From: Leptospiraceae bacterium
Lineage (GTDB): Bacteria > Spirochaetota > Leptospiria > Leptospirales > Leptospiraceae
DNA length: 64,000 bases
NCBI GenBank assembly: GCA_016708435.1
Contig: JADJFV010000002.1
Location: 248,001-312,000, forward strand
Direction: 5' to 3'
The notes under the pieces are model-generated. The model saw only the letters and a program-made list of their open reading frames with translations. It made no database searches and was not told the origin of the DNA. Shown piece by piece: positions 25,869-35,784 of the stretch. Position 1 is the stretch's first letter; the number at the start of each line of letters is the position of its first letter. Made by a program: the position numbers and the translations under genes.

Positions 25869-28763
25869 ATGAAAACATTTCTTATCGCGATTTTTATTTT
25901 TCTATCTGTAGCCATTTTAGCGCAAGATACCCAGAATAAATCTAAGACTATTTACCTAACGCATTTTAATCCATATAAATCCCAAAAATCCGATGCAATG
26001 GCTAACAAAATCTTTTCGAATCTCGAAGAAAGCTTTAAAGCAAATGGGTTTGAAGTTAAAGAATCAAAATCGGATTTAAAAACAACATTAGCAATAGCAA
26101 AAGGAAACGGTGCAAAGTTTGTCGTTGATGGCTATTATAAATTATATGAATCGGAAGGCGTAAATATTTATTCCCAAATTTACAATCCTGATACAGGTTA
26201 TATGATCGATGCCTTAAATGTCACAGATGAATTATCTGGCATTGAAGGAATAACGTTAGATCCAAACGAAACCAAGAAAACAGCAGACTCATCCATTGAC
26301 GAATTAAAAAAGAAAATTGCAATTCGAGTTCGCACAAATACCAAAAGAACAGAAAGACGGGAAAATATAAACGATGCTATAACTAGCACAGCTCTAGGCA
26401 AAGATAAAGATCTTTATTTTCCTATCGCGGAGGAAAATGTCGCAAGTGCATCTGCCGATGTATTTAAAATCCTTGCCGAAAAAGAAACAGTGTCTGTAGC
26501 GTCTAACGTTATCAAAGATGCAAAGAAACAACCAGCTTCCGTCTCAGTCATAACAAAAGAGCAAATCAAAATGAGTGGAGCAAGAACTGTCAATGAAGTA
26601 TTGACGACCTATGTTCCAGGTTTCTTTACAGTAGAAGATCAGGACGACACTATTGCCGGCTTTAGAGGATTCGCATCGGATAATAACGCGAAAGTGCTAC
26701 TTCTAATCAATGGACACAATATGAACACGGAATGGTTTTGGGGTCCGCCCGATTCAATCATCAATGGTATGAATATGGAATACATTGAAAGAATAGAAGT
26801 GATTCGAGGTCCGGGCTCTGTTACTTTGGGACAAGGTGCATTATTAGGTGTCATCAATATCATTACAAAAAATGGAAATACTACAAACGGAACGACAATT
26901 TCTGGTTCAATGGGTCAGAATAATTATTCAACAGGAACCTTACAGGCAGGCGGAAGTGGAAAAGAAAATCCTGATTTAAAAACATTTTTTCAAATATCCA
27001 CTGCTCGTTATAACGGACAGGAAATACGAAGTGAAGGTTGGGCAAAATCACAAACTCTTTCTGGTCAAGAAGGCTATTATGATTACCAAAGAGGATTAAC
27101 GGAATTAGTCCCTACATCTAAAATACCAAATGATGCAGTGCGAATGTTTGATACATACACACCTGATCCTTCCGGCGGATTTAATTCTGTTGTTACGCGT
27201 AGAAATGTTGCAACTAGCGGCGCAAGATTAAAGAGAGCAGATAGTGATGTAGTGACCGGCGTTATCAATTATAAAAATTTAGAACTCACTGGCTTTTATA
27301 CAAATCAAACTAGAGACTTGTATAATTTCTATCGTGATAGAAATAAATTACAAAATACTGTTAAGAGTGGAACTAGCACTTATACCTATGATATTAGTGA
27401 TAAAATTTCTTTAAAATTTAAAAATTATTATACGGTAGATGATATATTTCTTCGAAGCCAAAAAGGTTTAGCCCTCGGCGGAACGCGCGAATATAGATAT
27501 GGTGGCTCAGTCATCTTGAGTCTAAATGAATTAATAAAAAATAATAATGCAGCCATTGGAGTTGAATATAGAAAATACGATATGGGGCAAGTGAACTCAG
27601 AGAGTAATAATTATATTCTAAATTATTCACAAAACGTAGCGGATAACGCATTATTATTAGATACTAGTGGCAAAAGTCCAAATGAAAGAAATAGATATGT
27701 ATATCCAGGAAGTATCTCGGTAAAAAGTTTTTTCATGGAAGACTTTTATAAACTTTCCGACAAGGTCGATATTTTCGGAGCCTTTCGTTACGATAAGCAT
27801 CCTTATTGGGGAAGTAACTTAGCTCCTCGTATCGGAGCACTCTATGGAATGACAAAAGATTTACGATTTCGCTTTTCCTATCAAGAAGGTTTTCGTGGTG
27901 TAGTAGGGGTTTCTTATGCTGGTGGTTTTGAAGGAGATGGACATTTGCGAATTCAAAATTTTCCATATATTCAGGCTTCGAATATTCCAAACTCTTTCGA
28001 CGGACAAGGTTTTCCAACTAGTTATTATAGAGACGTTCCAAAAACAAAGCCAGAAAAAATGCGAAGCTTCGAATTTGCGACTAATTACAGTTTTACCTCA
28101 AATCTCTCACTTGAGAATATAATGTTTTTTAATAAAGTAGAAAAGGTAATTGATGTAGGTGTTTTATACTGCGATAAGCCATCTACACCGACAGCAACAA
28201 CGCCGGGTCCTAATGGATGTAACATGCCAAGACTTGGAAATGATGTGCCGGGAAACTGGAATGGATATTGGTTTTATAAAAATAATCCCGGTGAGATTAG
28301 ACAGGGAGGTGCAGAAATATCTATTAATTACAAAACGAGAATGATATCAACAACATTCAGTCAATCCATTGTAAAACTACTCACTGCTTCTCCGGGGCAA
28401 ACTGATAGTGTCTACCTAACAAGCGATCAAAACAATCGGCAGTTTAGAGGTTATCCAAGCAATGTCACAAGATGGCATACTTTGTTTTATCCCGTTGACA
28501 AGCTTACTATTTCGGTGACTTATCTTTATTATCCGTCTTGGTATTCGCCTAAAAACCAAAGAGTAGAGGGAAACCATTTAGCAAACATAGGATTCAATTA
28601 CAAGTTCTTAGAAAATATGGAATTTTATTTTATGATTAAGAATTTATTTGCGGCAGGAAATTTATACCCTATGATAAGCAATGCAGGAGGTCCTGATCTT
28701 TCAAACGGAACTCCTGCAGTTGAAAAAAGAACTTTCTGGGGAGGCTTTAGTTATACTTTTTAA
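25869..28763 (+). CDS. TonB-dependent receptor with N-terminal extension (paralogue 1)
   Basis: A 964-aa outer-membrane receptor. Signal peptide MKTFLIAIFIFLSVAILAQ, then an unusual ~190-residue periplasmic domain (FNPYKSQKSD, AKFVVDGYYKLYE, DALNVTDELSGIEGITLDPN, TKRTERRENIND). Next comes the plug (ASVSVITKEQIKMSGARTVN, VPGFFTVEDQDDTIAGFRGF, YIERIEVIRGPGS, GVINIITKNG) and a 22-strand-type barrel ending in TFWGGFSYTF, a proper terminal aromatic. It imports an iron chelate, vitamin or similar ligand; which one cannot be told. GAGG lies before the ATG. The 29530 gene is a paralogue with the same extension. Confidence 0.92.
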   Translation: MKTFLIAIFIFLSVAILAQDTQNKSKTIYLTHFNPYKSQKSDAMANKIFSNLEESFKANGFEVKESKSDLKTTLAIAKGNGAKFVVDGYYKLYESEGVNIYSQIYNPDTGYMIDALNVTDELSGIEGITLDPNETKKTADSSIDELKKKIAIRVRTNTKRTERRENINDAITSTALGKDKDLYFPIAEENVASASADVFKILAEKETVSVASNVIKDAKKQPASVSVITKEQIKMSGARTVNEVLTTYVPGFFTVEDQDDTIAGFRGFASDNNAKVLLLINGHNMNTEWFWGPPDSIINGMNMEYIERIEVIRGPGSVTLGQGALLGVINIITKNGNTTNGTTISGSMGQNNYSTGTLQAGGSGKENPDLKTFFQISTARYNGQEIRSEGWAKSQTLSGQEGYYDYQRGLTELVPTSKIPNDAVRMFDTYTPDPSGGFNSVVTRRNVATSGARLKRADSDVVTGVINYKNLELTGFYTNQTRDLYNFYRDRNKLQNTVKSGTSTYTYDISDKISLKFKNYYTVDDIFLRSQKGLALGGTREYRYGGSVILSLNELIKNNNAAIGVEYRKYDMGQVNSESNNYILNYSQNVADNALLLDTSGKSPNERNRYVYPGSISVKSFFMEDFYKLSDKVDIFGAFRYDKHPYWGSNLAPRIGALYGMTKDLRFRFSYQEGFRGVVGVSYAGGFEGDGHLRIQNFPYIQASNIPNSFDGQGFPTSYYRDVPKTKPEKMRSFEFATNYSFTSNLSLENIMFFNKVEKVIDVGVLYCDKPSTPTATTPGPNGCNMPRLGNDVPGNWNGYWFYKNNPGEIRQGGAEISINYKTRMISTTFSQSIVKLLTASPGQTDSVYLTSDQNNRQFRGYPSNVTRWHTLFYPVDKLTISVTYLYYPSWYSPKNQRVEGNHLANIGFNYKFLENMEFYFMIKNLFAAGNLYPMISNAGGPDLSNGTPAVEKRTFWGGFSYTF

Positions 28764-29131
28764 AATCCACCCTGTAATAATCCTCCACCACCGAAGAAAT
28801 CTTTTGGCGAAATATTGCACGTGAATTTCGCTGAGTCAACACATGAAACGAATAAGATGCTTTTAACACAAGCATCAATATCCTTTGTTGCATAGTAAGC
28901 ACCATCTAAATTTTTCCGGTCACTTACAGTATACCTTGTAGCAAGTAATTTAACATTGTCTGAATTGAAACCGCAGGCTGCAATTTTTACAAGGTAAGCA
29001 TCATTGATCTTAGCCACTGCATCATTTCGCGAAATAACATCCGGTCCATCAATCCCATAATAAACTCCAGTGCAACTTGAAAGGAGTAAAATTAGAATAA
29101 GTATATTTATTTGTTTAAAAATCATATCCAC
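28760..29131 (-). CDS. Lipoprotein paired with TonB receptor 1
   Basis: A 123-aa lipoprotein: MDMIFKQINILILILLLSSC with lipobox LSS-C. The mature part has four further cysteines and the segment GAYYATKDIDACVKSILFVSC. The lipoprotein after the second TonB receptor has a comparable segment, KIYSRRDVENCATKIFLAAI, so the two look like distant paralogues. It converges on and overlaps the receptor gene by 4 bp. Its role may be surface ligand capture, but that is inferred only from context. Confidence 0.7.
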   Translation of the reverse strand: MDMIFKQINILILILLLSSCTGVYYGIDGPDVISRNDAVAKINDAYLVKIAACGFNSDNVKLLATRYTVSDRKNLDGAYYATKDIDACVKSILFVSCVDSAKFTCNISPKDFFGGGGLLQGGF

Positions 29132-29523
29132 ATATTGAGAATTAAATAAAAAAAAGAAAGAATAATTTTAATAAATAAAGAGAAGGAAAAAGATTTCTAA
29201 AAAAATACACAACTCCCTTTCTTTGAATTAATATACAATTAACAACTCAACTTGCGTAAAGGTGAGTTACCATTTTCAAATTATTTGAATTGTTTAGGTT
29301 CAATTCTTTTTGAGAAATGATATAAAAAACTTTCGGATAGATTTGTAGCCATCAAACCCTGAAATAAAAAATTTGGAGGCAATTTATTTTTCTAATTCTT
29401 TCCTGCTCAAGGAACGAAACTATAGGTAGCACTCAAGAAGCCCTATTCAAGGCTTTAAGACTTATGCGGATTAATCTCTAATACATTTATCAACATCTTT
29501 TTGATCTTTAAAAATATAGGGTA
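29132..29523. other. Intergenic leader of TonB receptor 2, nothing recognised
   Basis: About 390 AT-rich bases between divergent genes. No open frame, strong hairpin or known regulatory motif stands out; promoters for both flanking genes must lie here. Confidence 0.5.
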
Positions 29524-29529
29524 TTGTCT

Positions 29530-32500
29530 TTGCTTCGAATAAAATGTATATCATTCATCCTTGGATTTTTTATACTCATCAATCAACTCGATTCGCAAGA
29601 GATGAGGAATAAAAAAATTATTTTAAACGCATTTAATCCTTACAAAACTGCAAAAGAAATAAGTATTTCCCAGAAAATTCAAGAAAGACTATCAAAAAAA
29701 TTAATTAGCCTTGGGTATGAAGTAATTCAAATAGATTCATCCGATCTAAAGCAAAACATAAATAAAGCTAAACAAGAAAATACCCTTTTACTTATCGATG
29801 GATATTATAAAAGAGAAGACAGCGGCAACTTAAACTTATACGGTCAAGTCTATCATCCGGAAAAAGAAGTATTGATAGATGCATTTAACTTATCCAATGA
29901 TTTATCGGGAGTAGAAGGTCTTACTTTAGATTCGAATGAAACAAAGGTTTCCGATGATCAGAATATAAACGAATTCACGAATAAAATTTCAAATCGAATC
30001 AAATCAAACGTTAAACGCTCTGAGCGCACTGAAAACATCAACGAATTTGTAAAAGATAATTCTATCGGTAAAGATTTTATGTTTCCTTTACCAAAAGAAG
30101 ATCTTGCTGCTGCATCGGAAGAAGTTTTCAAAATTCTTTCCGAGAAAGATGATATAGTTGTATCAGTTTCTAAATTTGCACAGAAAACAACCGAAGCACC
30201 GGCAGATGTAACAGTCATTAGCCGTGAACAAATACGTAGATCTGGATTTAGAAATCTTACAGAAGCCCTTAATTTTGTTCCGCAGGTTTATACACATTGG
30301 GTTGGTCAAAATTGGAGTTCTGATTTCAGGGGACTCTTTGTAAACAATCAAATAGAGCGTCGGGTTCTTTATCTGCAAGATGGAAAAAAGTTAAATGATT
30401 ATTTCCATTTTGGAGAATTTTATTCAGACGTTTACACTGATATGGAACGAATTGAAAAAATCGAAGTAATCAAAGGTCCTGGTGCAGCTCTTTACGGAAA
30501 TAATTCCATCACGGGCGTAGTAAATATTATTACCCGCAAGCCAACCAAAAAAAACGAAATGGAATTTATTACAGAATATGATTCTGTTTTAAAAAACCTT
30601 ACAACTAGAGCATTGTATTACTCCAAGTTTAACGATAAATTTTCTGTTTCATTGGACGCATCTCGATTTGAAGGCAAAGGACTATATACCTCTGGATACA
30701 ATTCTTGGGGCGGTAATAGATTCTATGATCAAAATCTTGGAGCCAATGCGGCTAACTTCAATTCCACGCCAACCAATTCAACACTTGGCACAAGTGAATA
30801 TGGAAGAAATACTGCTGAAGTAGACACTGGACAGAGAATGTGGACATCGACGGGGCTAATGGCAGAAAACGGAAAATGGTTTCCAAATTATAACTTAGAT
30901 ATTAAATATGGAGACTGGAACCTCAAATCCTTTTATATGTCAAAACGAACTAGCTGGATTCCTCCGCAGGCTGACGGAGCTGGCTCTGGTGGGGACACTG
31001 TGTATGGTTCTCCTAGAAATGATAGGATTTGGGGGGTGGGAGCGGTTTCACTTGATTATACGCCGTCCTACTTGGAAAAGTATGAAGCGAGCGTAAAAAT
31101 CTTTCGCCAACTAAATATAAATAGTGATTATAGAGATAAGGATTACCAAGGTTTTTCGCAAGCTAACAATCCGATAGGGGCTCCTGCATCCTATGGGAAT
31201 AGCTCTGCGGCAAGATTATCCTCTCCTACCTATTTAAACTATATGAAAGCAATGGGAGGAGGGGTTGTGAAACGTTATGCGTCAACCGCTAAAGTAGAGG
31301 GAATTGAATTTCAAGCCACGCCTTATAAGATAGAGAATAAAGATTCAATCATTAAAGCACTGCGTTTTATGACCGGTGGAAATATGCAGGCCGTAAATTA
31401 TATCAACTACCAGGCAAACGTTGGACGCAATGGCTTAATTGATAGGAGGCAACAGGGAATAGCCGATGATGGAAGACAATTTGGTTTATGGACACAAATC
31501 ACCACCACTTTCAAAACAGATACAACTTTAGTTCTTGGTTTGCGATATGACGCTCAAAAGATAAACAATGTATACCGACACCAAAATGGAATGGAAACTG
31601 ATGTTGCAAATGAGTCAATTACAGATCCTTTTCTTAGAACTCCGAGCACTGGTGGAACCCAACCCTATGTAGGTCCCGGAAATCCAGTCAACCTAACAAA
31701 TCCAGTCAATGATCAATTTGGTAATCGGACGGCTAATGGCTACGTGCAACCATTTCAAAGAAAGGACGTAGTTACAGAAGATAAAACACCGCGAATTGCA
31801 TTGATTCAAAATATTAAATCAACCGATACCACAGTTAAATTCATGTATGCTGAAGCATTCAGAATGGTAACTCCACAAGAATTAATTCGATTGCCACGTG
31901 ATTTAGGAAATGCACAATCAGAAAAAGTAAGAAACAAAGAGATTAACATTATTCAACCACTAATGAAAGGATCTCTCATATTGAATATTGATCTTTTTAG
32001 AATGACAGGAAGCACAATTTACGCCTTCAATGCCGCAACACTTTCATTTGGTCAATCACCGGAATGGAGCAATACTGGTGGCTCTCTGGCAACAACATAT
32101 ATTATTGATACTAAATGGCGGGCTAATGCCAGTTATTCAAGCTACCAACTTAGAAGACCTAGTGATTCTTCATTTTTAAATACTCTTTTTACTCCCAAGC
32201 CCCAAACTTTAAACTCTCCAACAAAATTATGGAAAGCAGCTTTATCTAGATCTGTTATTAATGACAATTACACAATAAGCTTAGAATTCTATTACAATGG
32301 ATCAATTTACTTAATGGAAAATCCTCCAAGAACAAATTCACAAGTTCTTAACAATGATGGAAGTCTGCGAGAATTACCACCATTACCCGGTGAAACTACA
32401 AATGCATCTTCCTATCTGGGCTACGGAGTAGGGGGAGGTATTACTCGTTACAGGGTTTGGAAAGTTCCAGAAAGTAAATTCTTTAACCTAACTTTCTCAT

Positions 32501-32673
32501 CCAATCTAGGTAATGATCTAATCCTTGTTATCTCTGCAAAGAATATTTTCAATCAAAGAGTTTTATTTCCTTTAGACATTGACAGTGGTAGTTTCACTTC
32601 TCCAACCATTGACCCACATCAACTATTAGGATTCGGAAGAGAGCTTTATTTCAAACTAGGATATAGGTTTTAA
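29530..32673 (+). CDS. TonB-dependent receptor with N-terminal extension (paralogue 2)
   Basis: About 1047 aa. No ATG is available before the signal peptide; TTG at 29530 is preferred to TTG at 29524 because AGGG lies 8 nt before it. After the signal (CISFILGFFILINQLDSQ) comes the same extension as in paralogue 1 (NAFNPYKTAKE, LLLIDGYYKREDSG, DLSGVEGLTLDSNET, RSERTENINE). Then come the plug (ADVTVISREQIRRSGFRNLT, RIEKIEVIKGPGAALYG, TGVVNIITRKPT) and a large barrel ending LYFKLGYRF. The ligand is unknown. Barrel sequences differ greatly from paralogue 1, suggesting different ligands behind a shared periplasmic domain. Confidence 0.92.
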   Translation: MLRIKCISFILGFFILINQLDSQEMRNKKIILNAFNPYKTAKEISISQKIQERLSKKLISLGYEVIQIDSSDLKQNINKAKQENTLLLIDGYYKREDSGNLNLYGQVYHPEKEVLIDAFNLSNDLSGVEGLTLDSNETKVSDDQNINEFTNKISNRIKSNVKRSERTENINEFVKDNSIGKDFMFPLPKEDLAAASEEVFKILSEKDDIVVSVSKFAQKTTEAPADVTVISREQIRRSGFRNLTEALNFVPQVYTHWVGQNWSSDFRGLFVNNQIERRVLYLQDGKKLNDYFHFGEFYSDVYTDMERIEKIEVIKGPGAALYGNNSITGVVNIITRKPTKKNEMEFITEYDSVLKNLTTRALYYSKFNDKFSVSLDASRFEGKGLYTSGYNSWGGNRFYDQNLGANAANFNSTPTNSTLGTSEYGRNTAEVDTGQRMWTSTGLMAENGKWFPNYNLDIKYGDWNLKSFYMSKRTSWIPPQADGAGSGGDTVYGSPRNDRIWGVGAVSLDYTPSYLEKYEASVKIFRQLNINSDYRDKDYQGFSQANNPIGAPASYGNSSAARLSSPTYLNYMKAMGGGVVKRYASTAKVEGIEFQATPYKIENKDSIIKALRFMTGGNMQAVNYINYQANVGRNGLIDRRQQGIADDGRQFGLWTQITTTFKTDTTLVLGLRYDAQKINNVYRHQNGMETDVANESITDPFLRTPSTGGTQPYVGPGNPVNLTNPVNDQFGNRTANGYVQPFQRKDVVTEDKTPRIALIQNIKSTDTTVKFMYAEAFRMVTPQELIRLPRDLGNAQSEKVRNKEINIIQPLMKGSLILNIDLFRMTGSTIYAFNAATLSFGQSPEWSNTGGSLATTYIIDTKWRANASYSSYQLRRPSDSSFLNTLFTPKPQTLNSPTKLWKAALSRSVINDNYTISLEFYYNGSIYLMENPPRTNSQVLNNDGSLRELPPLPGETTNASSYLGYGVGGGITRYRVWKVPESKFFNLTFSSNLGNDLILVISAKNIFNQRVLFPLDIDSGSFTSPTIDPHQLLGFGRELYFKLGYRF

Positions 32674-32675
32674 TA

Positions 32676-33104
32676 ATGAATTTAATTATAAAACTATCAT
32701 TAATCTCGATCGTAACTATTTTTCTCAATTGTCCAATTACAAATAAACTGTTTATAAAACCTTCCAAGGTTAAAGGGGGAGAAGCAAAAGAAATAATTAA
32801 AAATCGTCTTGCCTCTTTTTTTGTAAATGATATATCAACAAACAGCAATAACTCATTAGCCGCTGATTTCATAATTCCTTCTCTAGCTGGAATTCAAGAC
32901 GATAAAATTTATAGCCGACGTGACGTAGAGAATTGTGCTACTAAAATATTTCTCGCCGCAATAGCCATTGATCAACCAAACATTACAGCAAATAGAAATA
33001 AAAAGAGTTCCGATCCATTAAGAACAAGCGATCCAAATAGTAGATTAATTCCTCCAATTCTATGTCAATTAAATGCAATTGATAAGATCATTGATATCGA
33101 CTAA
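32676..33104 (+). CDS. Lipoprotein paired with TonB receptor 2
   Basis: A 142-aa protein starting 2 bp after the receptor stop, so certainly co-transcribed. MNLIIKLSLISIVTIFLNC is a spirochaete lipoprotein signal with lipobox FLN-C. The mature part has KVKGGEAKEIIKNRLASFF and KIYSRRDVENCATKIFLAAI, the latter comparable to the lipoprotein beside TonB receptor 1. The KGxEAK pattern recurs in Leptospira lipoproteins as I recall them, but I cannot assign a named family. Confidence 0.7.
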   Translation: MNLIIKLSLISIVTIFLNCPITNKLFIKPSKVKGGEAKEIIKNRLASFFVNDISTNSNNSLAADFIIPSLAGIQDDKIYSRRDVENCATKIFLAAIAIDQPNITANRNKKSSDPLRTSDPNSRLIPPILCQLNAIDKIIDID

Positions 33105-33108
33105 CAGA

Positions 33109-33873
33109 TTAGATTGCGTGGATTTTTGCATTCGTTTTATTCTTATGCTTTTTAGGATGAAGTTTTTGTTCTTCTGAATCCAATCTGTAGTGCGGCAAAT
33201 GCATCTTAGCTATCTTGTGCATTAACTCTACCATTTTTTCAAACCCTAGTAACTCCATTAATTCTAAGCTTTTCTCAAATCCAATGCTATTAATAAAAAC
33301 AAGCATATTCTCAGCTCCTATTGCATGAATTAATTGCGGAATTTCATTTAGCCCTCGTTTCTTAATCCACTTCTTACATTGAGGTAATGTCAAGGTATTG
33401 ACAATGGGTATAAGATGGTCGATATTCACATCGCGGATAATTTTCACTAAATTATCAGATCCAATGTATTTGATTAACCCAATCGCTTTATCTGTGCCAA
33501 TATTTTTTAGAAGCTCAATTGCCCCTTCTTTACCAAGTCCACCGGCTAACTTCGTTATATCTGCTGGAGAGACAGACGTTGCAATTTTTTTCAGATCTTC
33601 AATCGAAAGACTGTGGATATAGTATATTAACTGCTCATCAGAGTTTGCTTCAACAATTTCAATTAATTCTTTCTCTGGAATTTGAGTAATAAGTTCAAGG
33701 ATTTTTGCATCCGAAAGTTTTTGCGCTAAATAGATTAATCTTTCTTTTTTTAGTTTAGAAGAAAGTGAAATAACTTTTTCATAACCCAAATTCTTCATGA
33801 GTTGAATGGATTTTGCAGGACCTAACTTTTCTAAATATTCATATGCATTTTGTATGGTCAATATTAAAGTCAT
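33109..33873 (-). CDS. Helical-repeat protein, unknown function
   Basis: Start ATG at 33873 has AGGA 6 nt upstream; a TTG at 33879 is less likely. The ~254-aa product is almost wholly amphipathic helices in units of about 16-20 residues with the recurring shape (I/L)G..-A-I-x-L-(I/M)-x-x-(I/L)-G: GPAKSIQLMKNLGYEKVI, GKEGAIELLKNIGTDKAI, GAENMLVFINSIGFEKSL, LELMELLGFEKMVELM. The C-terminus is a His/Lys tail. It resembles an alpha-solenoid scaffold. There is no signal peptide. Convergent with the lipoprotein gene, 4 bp apart. Confidence 0.65.
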   Translation of the reverse strand: MTLILTIQNAYEYLEKLGPAKSIQLMKNLGYEKVISLSSKLKKERLIYLAQKLSDAKILELITQIPEKELIEIVEANSDEQLIYYIHSLSIEDLKKIATSVSPADITKLAGGLGKEGAIELLKNIGTDKAIGLIKYIGSDNLVKIIRDVNIDHLIPIVNTLTLPQCKKWIKKRGLNEIPQLIHAIGAENMLVFINSIGFEKSLELMELLGFEKMVELMHKIAKMHLPHYRLDSEEQKLHPKKHKNKTNAKIHAI

Positions 33874-33963
33874 AACCAATCCTATTCTAAAAGCATATTT
33901 ATTATTGCAACCAAATTAAATACTTGCAGCTAGATTTAGCCAAATCAATATATAATATATAAT

Positions 33964-35196
33964 ATGCAAAACCTTAAAGATAGACTAAATACATTAAATC
34001 CAATATATTTAATTTGGGGATACTTATTATTACTCTTAATTCTAACCTATTTTAAAATTCAACCATACAATTACAATCTTTCGTCTTTAATAGGTCTATG
34101 GAAAGGATTTGCAGAATTAAACCCATCACTCATAGACAAAGCATTTGTTATTTACAATGATGGTGGTTATGATGGACAATTTTTTTATTTAATCGCCAAG
34201 TCTTTATTTACAGAAGGACTTAATTCCTTTCCAATCATGGACTCTTTCTTTATAAGATTTAATCGCATAGGTTTATCCTTATTAGCCGGTTTCTTATCAA
34301 GCATTTTTGGTTTCGGCTCATATCCTATTATAACTTTATGTTTATTAACTCTCTTCCATATTTATTCATTCAAGTTACTATTTGGAATATTGGATACTGA
34401 ATTAAAATATTTGTCTTATTTCTATCTATTTTCTCCTTTTAGTTTAAATTCTAATTTACTACTTGTATCTGACTCTCTCTTTGCATCCTTTCTAATTATT
34501 TGCATTTACGTTTTAAAGATAAATGGCTTTAATTTAGACAATTTAAAATTAACCGCTTCAAATAGAAGTTATAATTTTATCTCCATTTTTCTTACCATTA
34601 CCTTCCTATGTTTCATAAGAGAATCAGGCATTATCATTGCTGGAACACTATTACTATTAAGTTTTCTAGATAGAGAAATTAGAATCTCAATTATACTTTT
34701 ACTATCACTAGGAACCTATTTATTGATAATCGAATTAATTAAATTAATTCCAAGTTTCCACCATGGAACTAATCCATTAGGCTTTTTGGATTTAATTGAT
34801 TATCCGCTATTCGGATTCTTTAAGAGTATCAAATTTCAATCTCTATCTGGAATAAAGAATATATTTAGAGAACTAGCAAAATTTCCAATTTTCATTTTCT
34901 ATATTATATTAGCTCTAAATTTAACGAATATTAAAAACCGGCGCGATTTAATTCTTTATATTCCCATTTATTTTATTTTATTCACGGCAGGAGTAGGGGA
35001 GGTAGGATACTGGCTTTCCTTTGATAATATCTCTCGGATGTTTACCATCAGTTTACCATGGCTTATATTTTTGAAACAAGAAAAAAAAGCACATAATGAT
35101 TACTATGCGCTCAGATTCAGTTTTATCGTTTTATTATTGCTTATAATAAGAATAATCTATATAAAAACACCAATGGAATTTTACATTTTTCAATGA
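33964..35196 (+). CDS. Polytopic membrane protein, AZOBR_p60025-type glycopolymer family
   Basis: A 410-aa integral membrane protein with about ten hydrophobic segments. The first periplasmic loop has NDGGYDGQFFYLIAKSLF followed by FFIRFNRIGLSLLAGFL, the YDGQFYY...R-x-x-RI signature of the AZOBR_p60025 family, which is thought to work in cell-surface glycopolymer formation and looks like a GT-C glycosyltransferase. Substrate unknown. The coding sequence is markedly AT-rich. It converges with the LipL21-like gene with no gap. Confidence 0.65.
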   Translation: MQNLKDRLNTLNPIYLIWGYLLLLLILTYFKIQPYNYNLSSLIGLWKGFAELNPSLIDKAFVIYNDGGYDGQFFYLIAKSLFTEGLNSFPIMDSFFIRFNRIGLSLLAGFLSSIFGFGSYPIITLCLLTLFHIYSFKLLFGILDTELKYLSYFYLFSPFSLNSNLLLVSDSLFASFLIICIYVLKINGFNLDNLKLTASNRSYNFISIFLTITFLCFIRESGIIIAGTLLLLSFLDREIRISIILLLSLGTYLLIIELIKLIPSFHHGTNPLGFLDLIDYPLFGFFKSIKFQSLSGIKNIFRELAKFPIFIFYIILALNLTNIKNRRDLILYIPIYFILFTAGVGEVGYWLSFDNISRMFTISLPWLIFLKQEKKAHNDYYALRFSFIVLLLLIIRIIYIKTPMEFYIFQ

Positions 35197-35772
35197 TTAT
35201 TTATTTAGAGGAAGTATTTTCTCCATTAAAGCTTTCTTTCCACCCTCTGCTTTGTATGACAAAGAACACTCGCATTCCGAGAATGTTTTTTCAGTCGAAA
35301 TAGGTTTGCAATTGCTAACTTCAATTTTTTGCAAATCGTCTTTGGTTATCTTCGATACTAAACCAGCAATCACTTCTGGTTTAATTTCTGAACCTAAAGA
35401 TAAAAAGGCAGCTTCAATCAAAGACTTTCCATTTTCTTTCTTTACTGTTTGTTTACAACTAGACTCCATATAAGATGGAGACTTTAATTCAATGGATCTG
35501 CTAGTTGCTTTTCCTGAATATTTTTTTGTATACCAACTAACATCCATTATCCCATTGACATCTTTTGCATTAGAGGACTCTTTTAGATTAACACCCCAAC
35601 CATCTTCTACGATAGCAACGGGCATTGATTTAACATCAGGGGTAGATGAAATGATTGTGGGTGCGTTAGTATCCGCTGCCCTCGTTGAATCAGATTTAGA
35701 GACACATCCAATCAGGAGGAGACTTGCTATTCCTAGAACCAAGAAACTCTTTTGAATTATCAATTTGCTCAT
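35197..35772 (-). CDS. LipL21-like outer-membrane lipoprotein
   Basis: A 191-aa lipoprotein: signal MSKLIIQKSFLVLGIASLLLIGC with lipobox LIG-C. The mature part shows the order of elements I recall from Leptospira LipL21: DVSWYTKKYSGKATSRSIELKS, YMESSCKQT, then IEVSNCKPIS, FSECECSLSYKAEGGKKALMEKI near the C-terminus. LipL21 is an abundant surface lipoprotein that binds peptidoglycan and inhibits host myeloperoxidase in pathogens; whether this homologue does so is unknown. The assignment rests on remembered motif order. Confidence 0.55.
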   Translation of the reverse strand: MSKLIIQKSFLVLGIASLLLIGCVSKSDSTRAADTNAPTIISSTPDVKSMPVAIVEDGWGVNLKESSNAKDVNGIMDVSWYTKKYSGKATSRSIELKSPSYMESSCKQTVKKENGKSLIEAAFLSLGSEIKPEVIAGLVSKITKDDLQKIEVSNCKPISTEKTFSECECSLSYKAEGGKKALMEKILPLNK

Positions 35773-35784
35773 ATTAAACTCCTA

